A stretch of 35,069 nt of DNA, taken from positions 1 through 35,069 of the forward strand of contig CAMZIY010000010.1 in assembly GCA_947307365.1 (NCBI GenBank), read 5' to 3'. Origin of the DNA: an uncultured Clostridia bacterium. Its GTDB lineage: Bacteria > Bacillota > Clostridia > Oscillospirales > Oscillospiraceae. Positions 16,376-25,501 of this stretch are shown here, in pieces (the first letter of the stretch is position 1; each line of letters starts with the position of its first letter). A program made the position numbers and the translations under genes. The notes under the pieces were generated by a model that searched no databases, was not told the origin of the DNA, and saw only the letters and a program-made list of their open reading frames with translations.

Positions 16376-16544
16376 CTTGTCTCCTCCTCTCACGCGCCGG
16401 GTCCCGGAAAGGTCCGGCGCCGTTTCTCCGTTTACCAGCTTATGCGCGGGCTGCGCCCGGGTTTCCGCGCCGCCCGACGGCGCGGTCATTCTTCCATCTG
16501 TTGGACGCCCGGAGCCTCGGAAGGTTCCTTCCCCGGTCCTCCGC
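16376..16544. other. GC-rich spacer between mnmA and the cvpA-type gene
   Basis: The only sizeable gap inside the minus-strand operon. It contains a strong hairpin (16465-16472 with 16478-16485, loop CCCGA) and a second possible stem (GCGCCGG with CCGGCGC, about 16394-16420). Neither is followed by a T-run on the minus strand. I see no -10/-35 pair, T-box or other riboswitch core. Confidence 0.5.
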
Positions 16545-17570
16545 TTACTCCCGGCAGATGGTGCCGCCGAAGAGGAGGAGGTCCCCCTCGTACCCCGCCG
16601 CCAGCTGGCCGGGGGCGGGACGGCGCACGGGTTCGTCGAAATGCAGGAGCAGGCTCCCGTCCTCCCTGGGCTCCACCAGGGCAAAATTCCTCCGGGGACC
16701 GCTGCGGAGCTTCACCTCCGCCCGGAAGGCTTCTTTCCGCTCCGGTACGGAGACCCAGTTCAGGTCCCGCACCGGGACCTCCCGGGTATCCAGCTCCTCC
16801 CGGGGGGTCAGCAGGATCTCATTGGTCTCCCGCCGCAGCTCCGCCACGTACAGGCGGCTCTCTGCCGAGACCCCCAGGCCCCGGCGCTGGCCGATGGTAT
16901 ACCGGTGCAGGCCCTTGTGACGCCCCAACACCCGTCCGGCGGCATCCACGAAGTCCCCTTCCGGCAGGCTCAGGCCCCGGCTCTCCAGCCAGGCGCCGTA
17001 ATCCCCGTCCGGGATGAAGCAGATATCCTGGCTCTCCTTCTCCCCTGCGGCGCCCAGGCCGGCGGAGGCGGCGGAAATCTTCACCTCGCCCTTCTCCATC
17101 CCCGCCAGGGGAAACAGGATGCGGCGCAGCTGATCCTGGGACAGACGGGCCAGCATATAGCTCTGGTCCTTTCTCCCCCCGGAGGCCAGAAGACGGGTGC
17201 GTCCATCCGGGCCGGTCTCAGTCCGGGCGTAATGTCCCGTGGCGATCTTCTCCGCCCCCCATTCCTCCGCGGCTTTCAACAGGGAGGGGATCTTCACCCG
17301 GGGATTGCATACGGCGCAGGGATTGGGGGTGAGCCCGGCCATGTAGGCTTCCCCGAAGGGGCGGCGGACCAGAGCCTCATGGGCTTCCGCCGCCGGGAAG
17401 ACCCGGAAGGGGATCCCCAGCTCCCGGGCGGTGCGCTCTGCCGCAGTGGGGCTCCCGAAGCCCAGATCCAGCCAGACGCCCAGGACCTCATAGCCCGCCT
17501 CCCGCAGACGGCGGGCGGCCTCGCTGCTGTCCACGCCGCCGGAAAGGCCCAGGACTGCCTTTTCCATCAT
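16545..17570 (-). CDS. mnmA: tRNA-specific 2-thiouridylase MnmA
   Basis: 341 residues. It adenylates U34 of tRNA-Lys, -Glu and -Gln and inserts sulfur to give s2U34. Visible are the PP-loop SGGVDS (10-15), catalytic C85 in NPCAVCN, the TGHYAR motif, and the second catalytic Cys C184 in [12 protein letters not shown]. The C-terminal beta-barrel domain ([12 protein letters not shown] onward) is complete. The start codon overlaps the stop of mnmG by 4 nt (ATGA), so translation is coupled to the enzyme that modifies the other side of the same base. Confidence 0.97.
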   Translation of the reverse strand: MMEKAVLGLSGGVDSSEAARRLREAGYEVLGVWLDLGFGSPTAAERTARELGIPFRVFPAAEAHEALVRRPFGEAYMAGLTPNPCAVCNPRVKIPSLLKAAEEWGAEKIATGHYARTETGPDGRTRLLASGGRKDQSYMLARLSQDQLRRILFPLAGMEKGEVKISAASAGLGAAGEKESQDICFIPDGDYGAWLESRGLSLPEGDFVDAAGRVLGRHKGLHRYTIGQRRGLGVSAESRLYVAELRRETNEILLTPREELDTREVPVRDLNWVSVPERKEAFRAEVKLRSGPRRNFALVEPREDGSLLLHFDEPVRRPAPGQLAAGYEGDLLLFGGTICRE

Positions 17571-19438
17571 CTTCTCTCCTTATCCAGCCAAATCATCAGG
17601 GCGGCCATGTCCGCCGGATTCACCCCGGAGATCCGGGAGGCCTGGCCGAAGTTCTCCGGCCGCACCTTATCCAGCTTCTGCCGGGCCTCCAGCCGGAGGC
17701 TGTCGATATGCAGATAATCCAGATCCGCGGGCAGGGGCCGCTGCTCCAGGCGGCGGAATTCCTCCGCCTGCTTCTGCTGCCGCTTGATATACCCCTCGTA
17801 CTTGATGCCGATCTCCGTTTCCAGGCCGATGCTCCGGTCCAGCTCCGGCCGGCCGGGATCGAAGGGGAGCAGATCGGCGTAGCTGATCCCGGGGCGGCGG
17901 ATCAGATCCGCCAGGGAGATCCCGGAGGCGGGTAAGGCGCTGTTCTTTTCCTCCAGAAATGCCGACAGCTCCGGGGAGGGGGCCAGATGGGTATGCTCCA
18001 GCCGCTCCCGCTCCGCCGCCACCCGGCGGTACTTCTCCCGCACCTGCTCCAGCCGCTCATCGCTCACCAGGCCGATGGCATGGCCCTTCTCCGTCATGCG
18101 TTCGTCCGCGTTGTCCTGCCGGAGGAGCAGGCGGTATTCGCTGCGGGAGGTCATCATCCGGTAGGGCTCGTTGGTGCCCTTGGTCACCAGATCGTCCAGG
18201 AGCACGCCGATGTATCCCTCGCTCCGGTCCAGGGTGAAGGGCTCCCGTCCCAGCAGGGCCAGGGCGGCGTTCACCCCCGCCATGAAGCCCTGGACCGCCG
18301 CTTCCTCATAGCCGGAGCTGCCGTTGAACTGTCCCGCCCCGTAGAGGCCCGGGACCTGCTTCGTCTCCAGGGTATGCCGCAAGGCCAGGGGATCCACACA
18401 GTCGTACTCGATGGCGTAGGCGGGGCGCTGCATCTCCGCATGCTCCAGACCGATGACGGTGTGGAGCATCTGCAGCTGTACGTCCTCCGGCATGGAGGAG
18501 GAAAAGCCCTGTACGTAGACCTCTTCCGTATCCAGGCCCATGGGCTCCAGGAAAAGCTGATGCCGGGGCTTGTCCGCAAAGCGCACCACCTTGTCCTCGA
18601 TGGAGGGACAGTACCGGGGGCCGACGCCCTCGATCACCCCGGAGAACAGGGGGCTGCGGTGGAGGTTTTCCCGGATGATCCGGTGGGTCTCCTCCGTGGT
18701 GTAGGTGAGCCAGCAGACCGCCCGGTTCTCCAGGGGCGTCTTTGTGGTGAAGGAAAAGGGTTCCGGCGCCGGGTCCCCGTACTGGGGCTCCAGCCGGGAA
18801 TAATCCACCGTCAGTCCGTTGATGCGGGGCGGGGTCCCGGTCTTGAACCGGCGGAGCGGGAGTCCCAGGGCTTTCAGGCTCTCCGTCAGGGCGGTGGCGG
18901 CGTGCATCCCGTCCGGGCCGCTTTCCCGCATGACCTCCCCCACGATAGTCCTGCCCCGGAGATAGGTGCCGGTGCAGATCACCGCCGCCCGGCAGCGCCA
19001 GGTGGCCCCCGTCTCGGTGCGGACCCAGGCCACCCGCCCGTTCTCCGTACCCAGCTCCGTGATCTCCGCCTGCTTCAGCCGCAGCCGGGGCTGCCGCTCC
19101 AGGGTGCGCTTCATGATCCGCTGGTAGAGCTTCCGGTCCGCCTGGGCCCGGAGGGAGTGGACCGCCGGTCCCTTCCCCAGGTTCAGCATCCGGTACTGGA
19201 TGCAGGCGGCGTCCGCCGCCTTGCCCATTTCGCCCCCCAGGGCGTCCAGCTCCCGTACCAGGTGGCCCTTGCCCGTGCCGCCCACCGCCGGATTGCAGGG
19301 CATGTTCCCCACCGCGTCCAGATTGATGGTGAAGAGCACCGTATCCAGGCCCATGCGGGCAGCCGCCAGAGCGGCTTCGATCCCCGCGTGGCCGGCGCCG
19401 ATCACGGCGATATCGCAGCTTCCCGCCTCAAAAATCAT
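17567..19438 (-). CDS. mnmG: tRNA uridine-5-carboxymethylaminomethyl modification enzyme MnmG (GidA)
   Basis: 623 residues, full length. The FAD-binding Rossmann motif GAGHAG lies at 14-19. [13 protein letters not shown] and [12 protein letters not shown] carry the two conserved cysteines, and YEEAAVQG and the C-terminal helical MnmE/tRNA-binding domain ([22 protein letters not shown]) are present. With MnmE and folate it builds the cmnm5 group on U34. mnmE is not in the window. The gene overlaps the preceding parvulin-like gene by 11 nt. Confidence 0.97.
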   Translation of the reverse strand: MIFEAGSCDIAVIGAGHAGIEAALAAARMGLDTVLFTINLDAVGNMPCNPAVGGTGKGHLVRELDALGGEMGKAADAACIQYRMLNLGKGPAVHSLRAQADRKLYQRIMKRTLERQPRLRLKQAEITELGTENGRVAWVRTETGATWRCRAAVICTGTYLRGRTIVGEVMRESGPDGMHAATALTESLKALGLPLRRFKTGTPPRINGLTVDYSRLEPQYGDPAPEPFSFTTKTPLENRAVCWLTYTTEETHRIIRENLHRSPLFSGVIEGVGPRYCPSIEDKVVRFADKPRHQLFLEPMGLDTEEVYVQGFSSSMPEDVQLQMLHTVIGLEHAEMQRPAYAIEYDCVDPLALRHTLETKQVPGLYGAGQFNGSSGYEEAAVQGFMAGVNAALALLGREPFTLDRSEGYIGVLLDDLVTKGTNEPYRMMTSRSEYRLLLRQDNADERMTEKGHAIGLVSDERLEQVREKYRRVAAERERLEHTHLAPSPELSAFLEEKNSALPASGISLADLIRRPGISYADLLPFDPGRPELDRSIGLETEIGIKYEGYIKRQQKQAEEFRRLEQRPLPADLDYLHIDSLRLEARQKLDKVRPENFGQASRISGVNPADMAALMIWLDKERR

Positions 19439-20456
19439 TTTCGGTCACCTCTGTCTCTCCCTGCTGACGGAACAGCAGGTCCATACGGATCTTTTTCCAT
19501 TCCGGGGCAAACCGGCGCTCCAGTCCGGCGGCGGTATCCCCCATCTCCCGTCGGAACAGGCCCGATGCTGCCAGGCTGCGGAGGCTCTCCGCCCCCTCCC
19601 CGGTGAGGGTGTCCGCCTCTGCCTCCAGAGGACAGCGGAGGATCAGATATACCCCGTCCTCCAGCCGGAGGGCGGCGCAGCCGCCCGTCTCCAGGGAAGC
19701 GGCGGCGGCATACAGGGCTTCCTCCCCGCAGCCGGGGGCCAGCTGTCTCCCGGCGCTCAGGCGCTCGTCCTCCCCGTAGGCGGCGCAGAGCTCGTCGAAG
19801 TCCGCTTCTCCCCGCCGGAGCTGCCGGGCGAAGATCTCCGCCTGCTCCAGTCTGCCCCGGATCTCCGTTTCGGTGTAGATCTCCGGGTTCGCGCTGAGCC
19901 ACAGGGCCCGGATGCGCAGGACACCGTTTTCCTCCCCCCAGCGCACCGCCTCTTCTTCGGACAGGAGGCTCCCCTCCGGCCCGTATTTCCGGAGGTAAAG
20001 CAGGGAGGACAGGCTTTCCGCCCGCAGGAGGCTCTCCGCCACCGAAGGGGTGACGAAGGTCTCCCGGCACAGGGCCTCCGTCATCTCCGGATCCGGCTCC
20101 GGGGCGCTGATCCCCGCTTCCATGGCCAGGACCGTCACCGCCCGCCAGCGGGCGGCCCGAAGCAGAGCCAGTTCCTTCACCTGCTCCGCCAGGGTCTCGT
20201 CGTAAAACAGATCGACCTCTCCCGGATCCCTGCCCAGATCCCGGGTCAGGGCTTCCCAGGCCTGATACCGGAATTCTTCCATGGTAAGCCCCAGGCCGCC
20301 CAGCCGGGCCACCACCGCCCGCTCCGGCACATAATAGGGCTTCTCCTCCGGGGCCGCGGGGGACATCCGGTCATTTTGGGACAGGGCCAGGAGCCCGATG
20401 GCAGCCAGGCAGAACAAAGCCAGAGGCAAAACGCGCTTCAGCAGCAGCCGCTTCAT
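19428..20456 (-). CDS. Membrane-anchored parvulin/SurA-like protein (putative foldase)
   Basis: 342 residues with an N-terminal basic and hydrophobic anchor (about 5-25) and no lipobox. The rest resembles SurA/PrsA-type proteins: a helical region with [12 protein letters not shown] (about 55-160), then a parvulin-like stretch (about 180-280; [15 protein letters not shown], then [19 protein letters not shown]). The histidines usual at the start and end of the parvulin domain are absent, so prolyl isomerase activity is doubtful and a chaperone-like role outside the membrane is more likely. A SurA-like gene next to mfd is, from memory, common in Clostridia. Start overlaps the mfd stop by 4 nt. 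Confidence 0.7.
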   Translation of the reverse strand: MKRLLLKRVLPLALFCLAAIGLLALSQNDRMSPAAPEEKPYYVPERAVVARLGGLGLTMEEFRYQAWEALTRDLGRDPGEVDLFYDETLAEQVKELALLRAARWRAVTVLAMEAGISAPEPDPEMTEALCRETFVTPSVAESLLRAESLSSLLYLRKYGPEGSLLSEEEAVRWGEENGVLRIRALWLSANPEIYTETEIRGRLEQAEIFARQLRRGEADFDELCAAYGEDERLSAGRQLAPGCGEEALYAAAASLETGGCAALRLEDGVYLILRCPLEAEADTLTGEGAESLRSLAASGLFRREMGDTAAGLERRFAPEWKKIRMDLLFRQQGETEVTENDF

Positions 20457-23400
20457 TTCTTCGTCCCCCGCCAGGCCCGGATGAACTTCACCGACTGGGC
20501 GATCACGTCCCCGGTCTGGAGCTTCAGACTCACGCAGGGCACGGTCCCCGCCTCCACCTTCAGCCTGCCCCGGAAATCCGGCAGCTGATAGAGAGCGGAG
20601 ATCAGCTCCATGTCGAAATCCTGCACCTTGAAGAGCATCCGGCCTGATTTCTGGGTGATCTCCGTGATCCCCGCCTCCGTGGCCTCCCCCCGCATGAGGG
20701 CCACCTGGATCAGATTGTTCACGCTCCGGGGCGGATCCCCGAAGCGGTCCACCAGCTCGTCCGTCATGTCGTCCGCATCCTCTTCGCTGCGGATGAGGGC
20801 GATGCGGCGATACAGATCCATGCGCTGCTCCGGAGATTCCACGTAATTCTCCGGGATGCCGGCGTCCACGGAAAGGTCCGCGGAGCAGGAGGTCTTCACC
20901 GGCTTCTTCTCCCCCTTCTGCTCCAGCACCGCTTCCTCCAGGAGCTTCAGGTACATATCGTAGCCCACGCTCATCATGAAGCCGCTCTGCTCTGCTCCCA
21001 GGAGGTTCCCCGCCCCCCGGATCTCCAGGTCCCGCATGGCGATGCGGAAGCCGGAGTTGAACTCCGCGTACTCCCGGATGGCGCAGAGGCGCTTGTTCGC
21101 CACCTCGCTCAGGACCTTGCCCCGGCGGAAGGTGAGATAGGCGAAGGCGTGGCGGCTGGACCGCCCCACCCGGCCCCGGATCTGATGGAGCTGGGCCAGG
21201 CCCAGCTTATCCGCGTCCTCGATGATGAGGGTGTTGACGTTGGGGATATCGATGCCCGTCTCGATGATGGTGGTGCACACCAGCACCTGCACCTCCCCGG
21301 AGGACACCCGGTCCATCACGGCGTTCAGGGCCGCCTCGTCCATCTGCCCGTGGGCGACGGCCACGCTGACCCCCTCCACCAGCTCCCGGAGCCGGGCGGC
21401 GCAGCGCTCGATGGTCTCCACCCGGTTATGGAGGTAATACACCTGGCCGCCCCGGCTCACCTCCCGGCGGATGGCGTCCGCCAGAACGGAATAGTCGTGC
21501 TCCAGCACGTAGGTCTGCACCGGATGCCGCCCCGTAGGGGGTTCCTCCAGGGTGGACATGTCCCGCAGGCCGGAGAGGGCCATATTCAGGGTGCGGGGGA
21601 TGGGGGTGGCGGAGAGGGTGAGCACGTCCACGTTCCGGCTCAGTTCCTTCAGCCGCTCCTTGTGGGAGACGCCGAAGCGCTGCTCCTCGTCCACCACCAG
21701 GAGCCCCAGGTCCCGGAAGCGCACGTCCTTCTGCAGCAGCCGGTGGGTACCGATGACGATGTCCGCGCTGCCCTCCGCCGTCATCCGCAGGGCCTCCTTT
21801 ACCTGTCCCGCGGTGCGGAAGCGGCTCAGCACTTCGATATGCAGGGGCAGGCCGGCGAAGCGGCGCATGGCGGTGACGTAATGCTGCTGGGCCAGCACCG
21901 TGGTGGGCACCAGTACGGCGGCCTGCTTCCCGTCCATGACGCATTTCATGATGGCCCGGAAGGCCACCTCCGTCTTGCCGAAGCCCACGTCCCCGCACAG
22001 GAGCCGGTCCATGGGGACCGGCTTTTCCATATCCGCCTTGATCTCCGCAGCGGCCCGGAGCTGGTCCCGGGTCTCGCTGTATTCGAAGCGGTCCTCGAAT
22101 TCCTGCTGCCAGACCGTATCCGGCCCAAAGGCGTAACCCGGGCGGCGGCTCCGCTCCGCATAGAGCTTGATGAGCCCTTCCGCCAGATCCTTGGCCGCCT
22201 TCCTGGCCCGGGTCTTGGCCTTGACCCAGTCCGTGCCCCCCAGCTTGGAAAGCTTCGCCGGGGCGTCCTCTCCCCCGGTGCCGATATATTTGGACACCAG
22301 ATCCAGCTGGGTGGCGGGTACGTAGAGCACGTCCGTCCCCGCATAGGCGATCTTGATATAGTCTTTGTACACCCCGTCCGTCTGCAGCCGCTCGATCCCC
22401 AGGAAACGGCCGATGCCGTGGGTCTCGTGCACCACCAGATCTCCCCGGCTCAGGTCCGTATAGCTCTGGAGCTTCTGCCGGTTGGAGCTGCCTTTTCTCT
22501 TGGGGGCACTCTGCCGGTAGCGCTGGGTGAACTGTCCCTCCGTCATCACCGCCAGGCGGATGGAGGGATACTCCGCGCCCGCGGAGAGCGCCCCCACGGC
22601 GATGCGGCATTCCCCGGGCTTGCCCAGGTCCGCCAGGGCCTCGTCCACGGCGGCGGGGATCTGCCGGTCCGCCAGATAATCCCGCAGGATATCCGCCTTC
22701 CTCCGGTCGGCGCAGAGCACCGCCACCCGGTATTTATCTCCCAGGTAATGGCGGATATCCTCCGCCGCGGTGGACAGGCTGCCTCCGTAGCTGGGGAGCT
22801 GCTTGGCGGTCAGGTCCAGCAGGCCCCGGGGCGCCAGAGGATAGGCGCTGCCCCGGAAGCTGTCCAGATAGGCCAGGGGATAATCCCGGAGGCCGTCGCA
22901 GACCTCATCCCAGGAACGGCAGAATTCCGCCAGTCCCCCCTCCAGCTGACCGCTCTCCAGCAGGGTGGCCGTATCCTCCCCCAGCTGCCAGAGCCAGTTC
23001 TTTCCCCGCTCGGCGCAGGCGGCGGGCTCCTCCATCAGGACCACCGCGTCCGCAGGGATATAGTCCGCGCCGCAGGTCATGCGGGAAAAGCTCAGGGCCA
23101 TGTATTTATCCGCAGAATTCAGGGGCAGCCGCTGCCGCAGCCGCTCCAGATCCTCCTCCATCACCCGGATCAGGTCCCGGGAAGGGTTCTTCCGTTTTCG
23201 GACCCGCTTCAGCAGTTCCTCCAGCCGGTCCGCCAGGCCTTCCTCTCCCCCCTCCGCCAGCGCGGGAAGGGCTTCCGCTGCGGGAAGCAGCACCGTCTCC
23301 CGCAGGTTCTCCGTCCGCCGCTGGGTCTCCGGGTCGAAATACCCCATGGAGTCCAGCTCGTCCCCGAAGAACTCGCAGCGCACCGGCAGAGAGGCGGCGG

Positions 23401-23953
23401 GGCTGAAAAAGTCCACGATGCCGCCCCGACGGGCAAACTGGCCCGGACCTTCCACCGCATCGTACCGCTGATAGCCGCACAGGAGCAGGGCTTCCGTCAG
23501 TTTTTCCGGCCCGTCCTCCCCGCCCTGGCACACCTGGGCGCAGGCGGAGTCCAGCCGATCGGGAGGAAGGGTGCGCTGCATGAGCCCGTCCGGGGTGGTC
23601 ACCACCACGCCCGCCCGCTCCCGCAGGAGGGCCAGCAGGGTGCGGAGCCGGGTCTGCTCCCCTTCCCGGGAGACGCTGTCCGCATGGAAAAAGGTGAACT
23701 CCCGGCCGTAGAGGGTCCAGACCTCCTCCTGGCACAGGGTCTCCAGATCCCCCCGGATCCGCTCCGCCTCCAGCTCATCCGGGCAGATGAGCACAAGGGG
23801 ACGGCCGCTCTCCCTCCGGAGGGCGGCGGCGACGTGACTCTTATGGATGGGACTGAGGCCGCTGTACACGGCGGGACACCCGCCGTACTCCACCCGCTGC
23901 ATCAGTTCCTTGAACCCCTTCTCTCCCATGAGGGCGTGGGTCAGACCATACAT
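20453..23953 (-). CDS. mfd: Transcription-repair coupling factor
   Basis: About 1166 residues. It displaces RNA polymerase stalled at DNA lesions and recruits the UvrABC system (uvrC lies at 28124). Regions in order: UvrB-like N-terminal domain (GQFARRGGIVDFFSP), RNA polymerase-interacting domain (SYTDLSRGDLVVHETHGIGRF), RecG-like helicase with Walker A GDVGFGKTEVA and box II DEEQRFG, TRG motif region, and C-terminal autoinhibitory domain (PENYV, RMDLYRR). I chose the ATG at 23953 (GGAG 6 nt upstream) because the distance to the conserved GLS motif then fits the family. A GTG at 23992 has an even stronger GGGGGAGG site and would add 13 residues. First gene of the minus-strand operon. Confidence 0.97.
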   Translation of the reverse strand: MYGLTHALMGEKGFKELMQRVEYGGCPAVYSGLSPIHKSHVAAALRRESGRPLVLICPDELEAERIRGDLETLCQEEVWTLYGREFTFFHADSVSREGEQTRLRTLLALLRERAGVVVTTPDGLMQRTLPPDRLDSACAQVCQGGEDGPEKLTEALLLCGYQRYDAVEGPGQFARRGGIVDFFSPAASLPVRCEFFGDELDSMGYFDPETQRRTENLRETVLLPAAEALPALAEGGEEGLADRLEELLKRVRKRKNPSRDLIRVMEEDLERLRQRLPLNSADKYMALSFSRMTCGADYIPADAVVLMEEPAACAERGKNWLWQLGEDTATLLESGQLEGGLAEFCRSWDEVCDGLRDYPLAYLDSFRGSAYPLAPRGLLDLTAKQLPSYGGSLSTAAEDIRHYLGDKYRVAVLCADRRKADILRDYLADRQIPAAVDEALADLGKPGECRIAVGALSAGAEYPSIRLAVMTEGQFTQRYRQSAPKRKGSSNRQKLQSYTDLSRGDLVVHETHGIGRFLGIERLQTDGVYKDYIKIAYAGTDVLYVPATQLDLVSKYIGTGGEDAPAKLSKLGGTDWVKAKTRARKAAKDLAEGLIKLYAERSRRPGYAFGPDTVWQQEFEDRFEYSETRDQLRAAAEIKADMEKPVPMDRLLCGDVGFGKTEVAFRAIMKCVMDGKQAAVLVPTTVLAQQHYVTAMRRFAGLPLHIEVLSRFRTAGQVKEALRMTAEGSADIVIGTHRLLQKDVRFRDLGLLVVDEEQRFGVSHKERLKELSRNVDVLTLSATPIPRTLNMALSGLRDMSTLEEPPTGRHPVQTYVLEHDYSVLADAIRREVSRGGQVYYLHNRVETIERCAARLRELVEGVSVAVAHGQMDEAALNAVMDRVSSGEVQVLVCTTIIETGIDIPNVNTLIIEDADKLGLAQLHQIRGRVGRSSRHAFAYLTFRRGKVLSEVANKRLCAIREYAEFNSGFRIAMRDLEIRGAGNLLGAEQSGFMMSVGYDMYLKLLEEAVLEQKGEKKPVKTSCSADLSVDAGIPENYVESPEQRMDLYRRIALIRSEEDADDMTDELVDRFGDPPRSVNNLIQVALMRGEATEAGITEITQKSGRMLFKVQDFDMELISALYQLPDFRGRLKVEAGTVPCVSLKLQTGDVIAQSVKFIRAWRGTKK

Positions 23954-24057
23954 AAACGGCTCCGTTTCTTCCGGCCAGCGCATAACGGGCACGACTTGCC
24001 TCCCCCGGGGGGTAGCCGCCGCGCCTGAATATCCGAAATGCCGGTACAGAATGAGAA

Positions 24058-24086
24058 ATTATACACCATATGCCTTGCGACTTCAA
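24058..24086 (-). promoter_or_regulatory. Promoter of the mfd-deoB operon
   Basis: On the minus strand TTGAAG (24081-24086), 17 bp, TATAAT (24058-24063). It interleaves with the queH promoter: the queH -35 box lies inside this spacer. Confidence 0.8.
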
Positions 24087-24103
24087 GCCGGATGTGCTAT
24101 CTT
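24075..24103 (+). promoter_or_regulatory. Promoter of queH-proBA, placed for leaderless transcription
   Basis: TTGCGA (24075-24080), 17 bp, TATCTT (24098-24103). Only 6 nt separate the -10 box from the ATG at 24110, so transcription should begin at or next to the start codon. No ribosome site exists upstream of this ATG. Confidence 0.6.
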
Positions 24104-24109
24104 GTGCCT

Positions 24110-24721
24110 ATGAATTATGCGATTTTATGCGAGGAGATCCTCCGGAAGGAAAAGGAAGCGGGACGAAGGCCCCGGATCCTGCTGCAGGCCTGCTGCGCCC
24201 CCTGTTCCAGCGTGGTGCTGGAGCGGCTGAGCGAGGTCTGCGACCTGACCCTGTATTACTATAATCCCAACACCATGCCCCGGGAGGAATACGAAAAGCG
24301 GCTGGGGGAATTTGAAAAACTGCGGCGTTTCCCCTTCACCCTCATCGAAGGCGCCTGGGATAACGACCGGTTCCAGGAAAAGATACGGGGGCTGGAGAAG
24401 GAACCGGAGGGGGGCGCCCGCTGCGCCGTCTGCATCCGTCTCCGGCTGGAGGAGACGGGCCGTCTCGCCGCCGAAAAAGGCTTCGATTACTTCGGCACCA
24501 CCCTCACCGTGGGCCCCCGGAAGGATCCGGTGCTGGTGAACGGCGTCGGGGAGGCGGTTTCCCGGGCCTGTAGCGTGCCCTGGTTCTATGCGGATTTCAA
24601 GAAGAAGGACGGGTTCCGCCGCTCCGTGGCCCTGTGCCGGGAGCTGGGGATCTATCGTCAGGCTTACTGCGGCTGCCGCCTGGGGGCGGAGCCGGAGAGG
24701 GAAGGAAACGAAACATGCTGA
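24110..24721 (+). CDS. queH: Epoxyqueuosine reductase QueH
   Basis: 203 residues. It reduces epoxyqueuosine to queuosine in tRNA, the last step of queuosine synthesis, as an oxygen-independent alternative to QueG. The DUF208/QueH cysteine pattern is complete: CCAPC (C28, C29, C32), RCAVC (C105, C108) and YCGC (C187, C189), the set that binds the iron-sulfur cluster and second metal site. The upstream in-frame ATG at 24038 lies before the promoter boxes, and family alignment favours 24110. No other queuosine gene is in the window. It overlaps proB by 7 nt. Confidence 0.93.
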   Translation: MNYAILCEEILRKEKEAGRRPRILLQACCAPCSSVVLERLSEVCDLTLYYYNPNTMPREEYEKRLGEFEKLRRFPFTLIEGAWDNDRFQEKIRGLEKEPEGGARCAVCIRLRLEETGRLAAEKGFDYFGTTLTVGPRKDPVLVNGVGEAVSRACSVPWFYADFKKKDGFRRSVALCRELGIYRQAYCGCRLGAEPEREGNETC

Positions 24722-25497
24722 AGGAAGCGAAAAGCATCGTCTTCAAGGTGGGCACCTCCACCCTCACCCACCGCAGCGGCAAGCTGAATCTGCGGCGGCT
24801 GGAGGAGCTGGCCCAGGTGCTGGCGGATCTCATGAACGAGGGGATCCGGGTCACCCTGGTGACCAGCGGCGCCATCGGCGTGGGAGTGGGCAAGCTGGGC
24901 CTCCGGGAGCGTCCGTCGGACACCGCCGGGAAGCAGGCCGCCGCCACGGTGGGCCAATGCGAGCTCATGTATATCTATGACAAGCTCTTTGCCCAATATG
25001 GCTATAACGTGGGCCAGCTCCTCATCACCCGGGAAGACGTGGAGGATCCCCGCCGGCACGGGAACCTGGAGCAGACCTTCGATCAGCTCTTCCGCATGGG
25101 GGTCCTGCCCATCATCAACGAGAACGACGCCGTGGCGGTGGAAGAGATCGTCTACGGGGATAACGACAGTCTATCCGCCGTGGTGGCGGTGCTCATCAGG
25201 GCGGACGCCCTGGTGATCCTCACGGAGACGGACGGGCTCTTTACCGCCAATCCGGAGACGGATCCGGAGGCGAAGCGCATCCCTCTGGTGCGGGAGATCA
25301 CGGAGGAGATCAAAGCCTGCGCCGGCGGCGCCATATCCGGCCAGGGCACCGGCGGCATGGTCACCAAGGTCCACGCGGCGGAGATCGCGGCCGCCGCAGG
25401 GATCGACACCTATGTGCTGAACGGAGCGGATCCCAAGGCCATCTACCGTCTGCGGGACGGGGAGGATCTGGGGACCCGGTTCCTGGGAAAGGAGTAA
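24715..25497 (+). CDS. proB: Glutamate 5-kinase, short form without PUA domain
   Basis: 260 residues from the ATG at 24715 (AAGGAAACG upstream, inside the end of queH). It phosphorylates glutamate to gamma-glutamyl phosphate, the first step of proline synthesis. The amino-acid-kinase fold is complete: KVGTSTLT, VTSGAIGVG, INENDAV, YGDNDSLSA, TETDGLF and GTGGMVTKVHAA. The protein stops after the kinase domain, about 100 residues short of the E. coli form that carries a C-terminal PUA domain. proA follows after 4 nt. Confidence 0.96.
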   Translation: MLKEAKSIVFKVGTSTLTHRSGKLNLRRLEELAQVLADLMNEGIRVTLVTSGAIGVGVGKLGLRERPSDTAGKQAAATVGQCELMYIYDKLFAQYGYNVGQLLITREDVEDPRRHGNLEQTFDQLFRMGVLPIINENDAVAVEEIVYGDNDSLSAVVAVLIRADALVILTETDGLFTANPETDPEAKRIPLVREITEEIKACAGGAISGQGTGGMVTKVHAAEIAAAAGIDTYVLNGADPKAIYRLRDGEDLGTRFLGKE

Positions 25498-25501
25498 TCA
25501 C

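Noticed and set aside
16376-16544. T-box or other riboswitch ahead of the cvpA-type gene
   Set aside because: No T-box core sequence, no anti-terminator with a T-run, and the downstream gene has no matching metabolic role.
21149-24028. Long plus-strand open frame opposite mfd
   Set aside because: mfd is complete and well conserved on the minus strand; the opposite frame has no recognisable domain.
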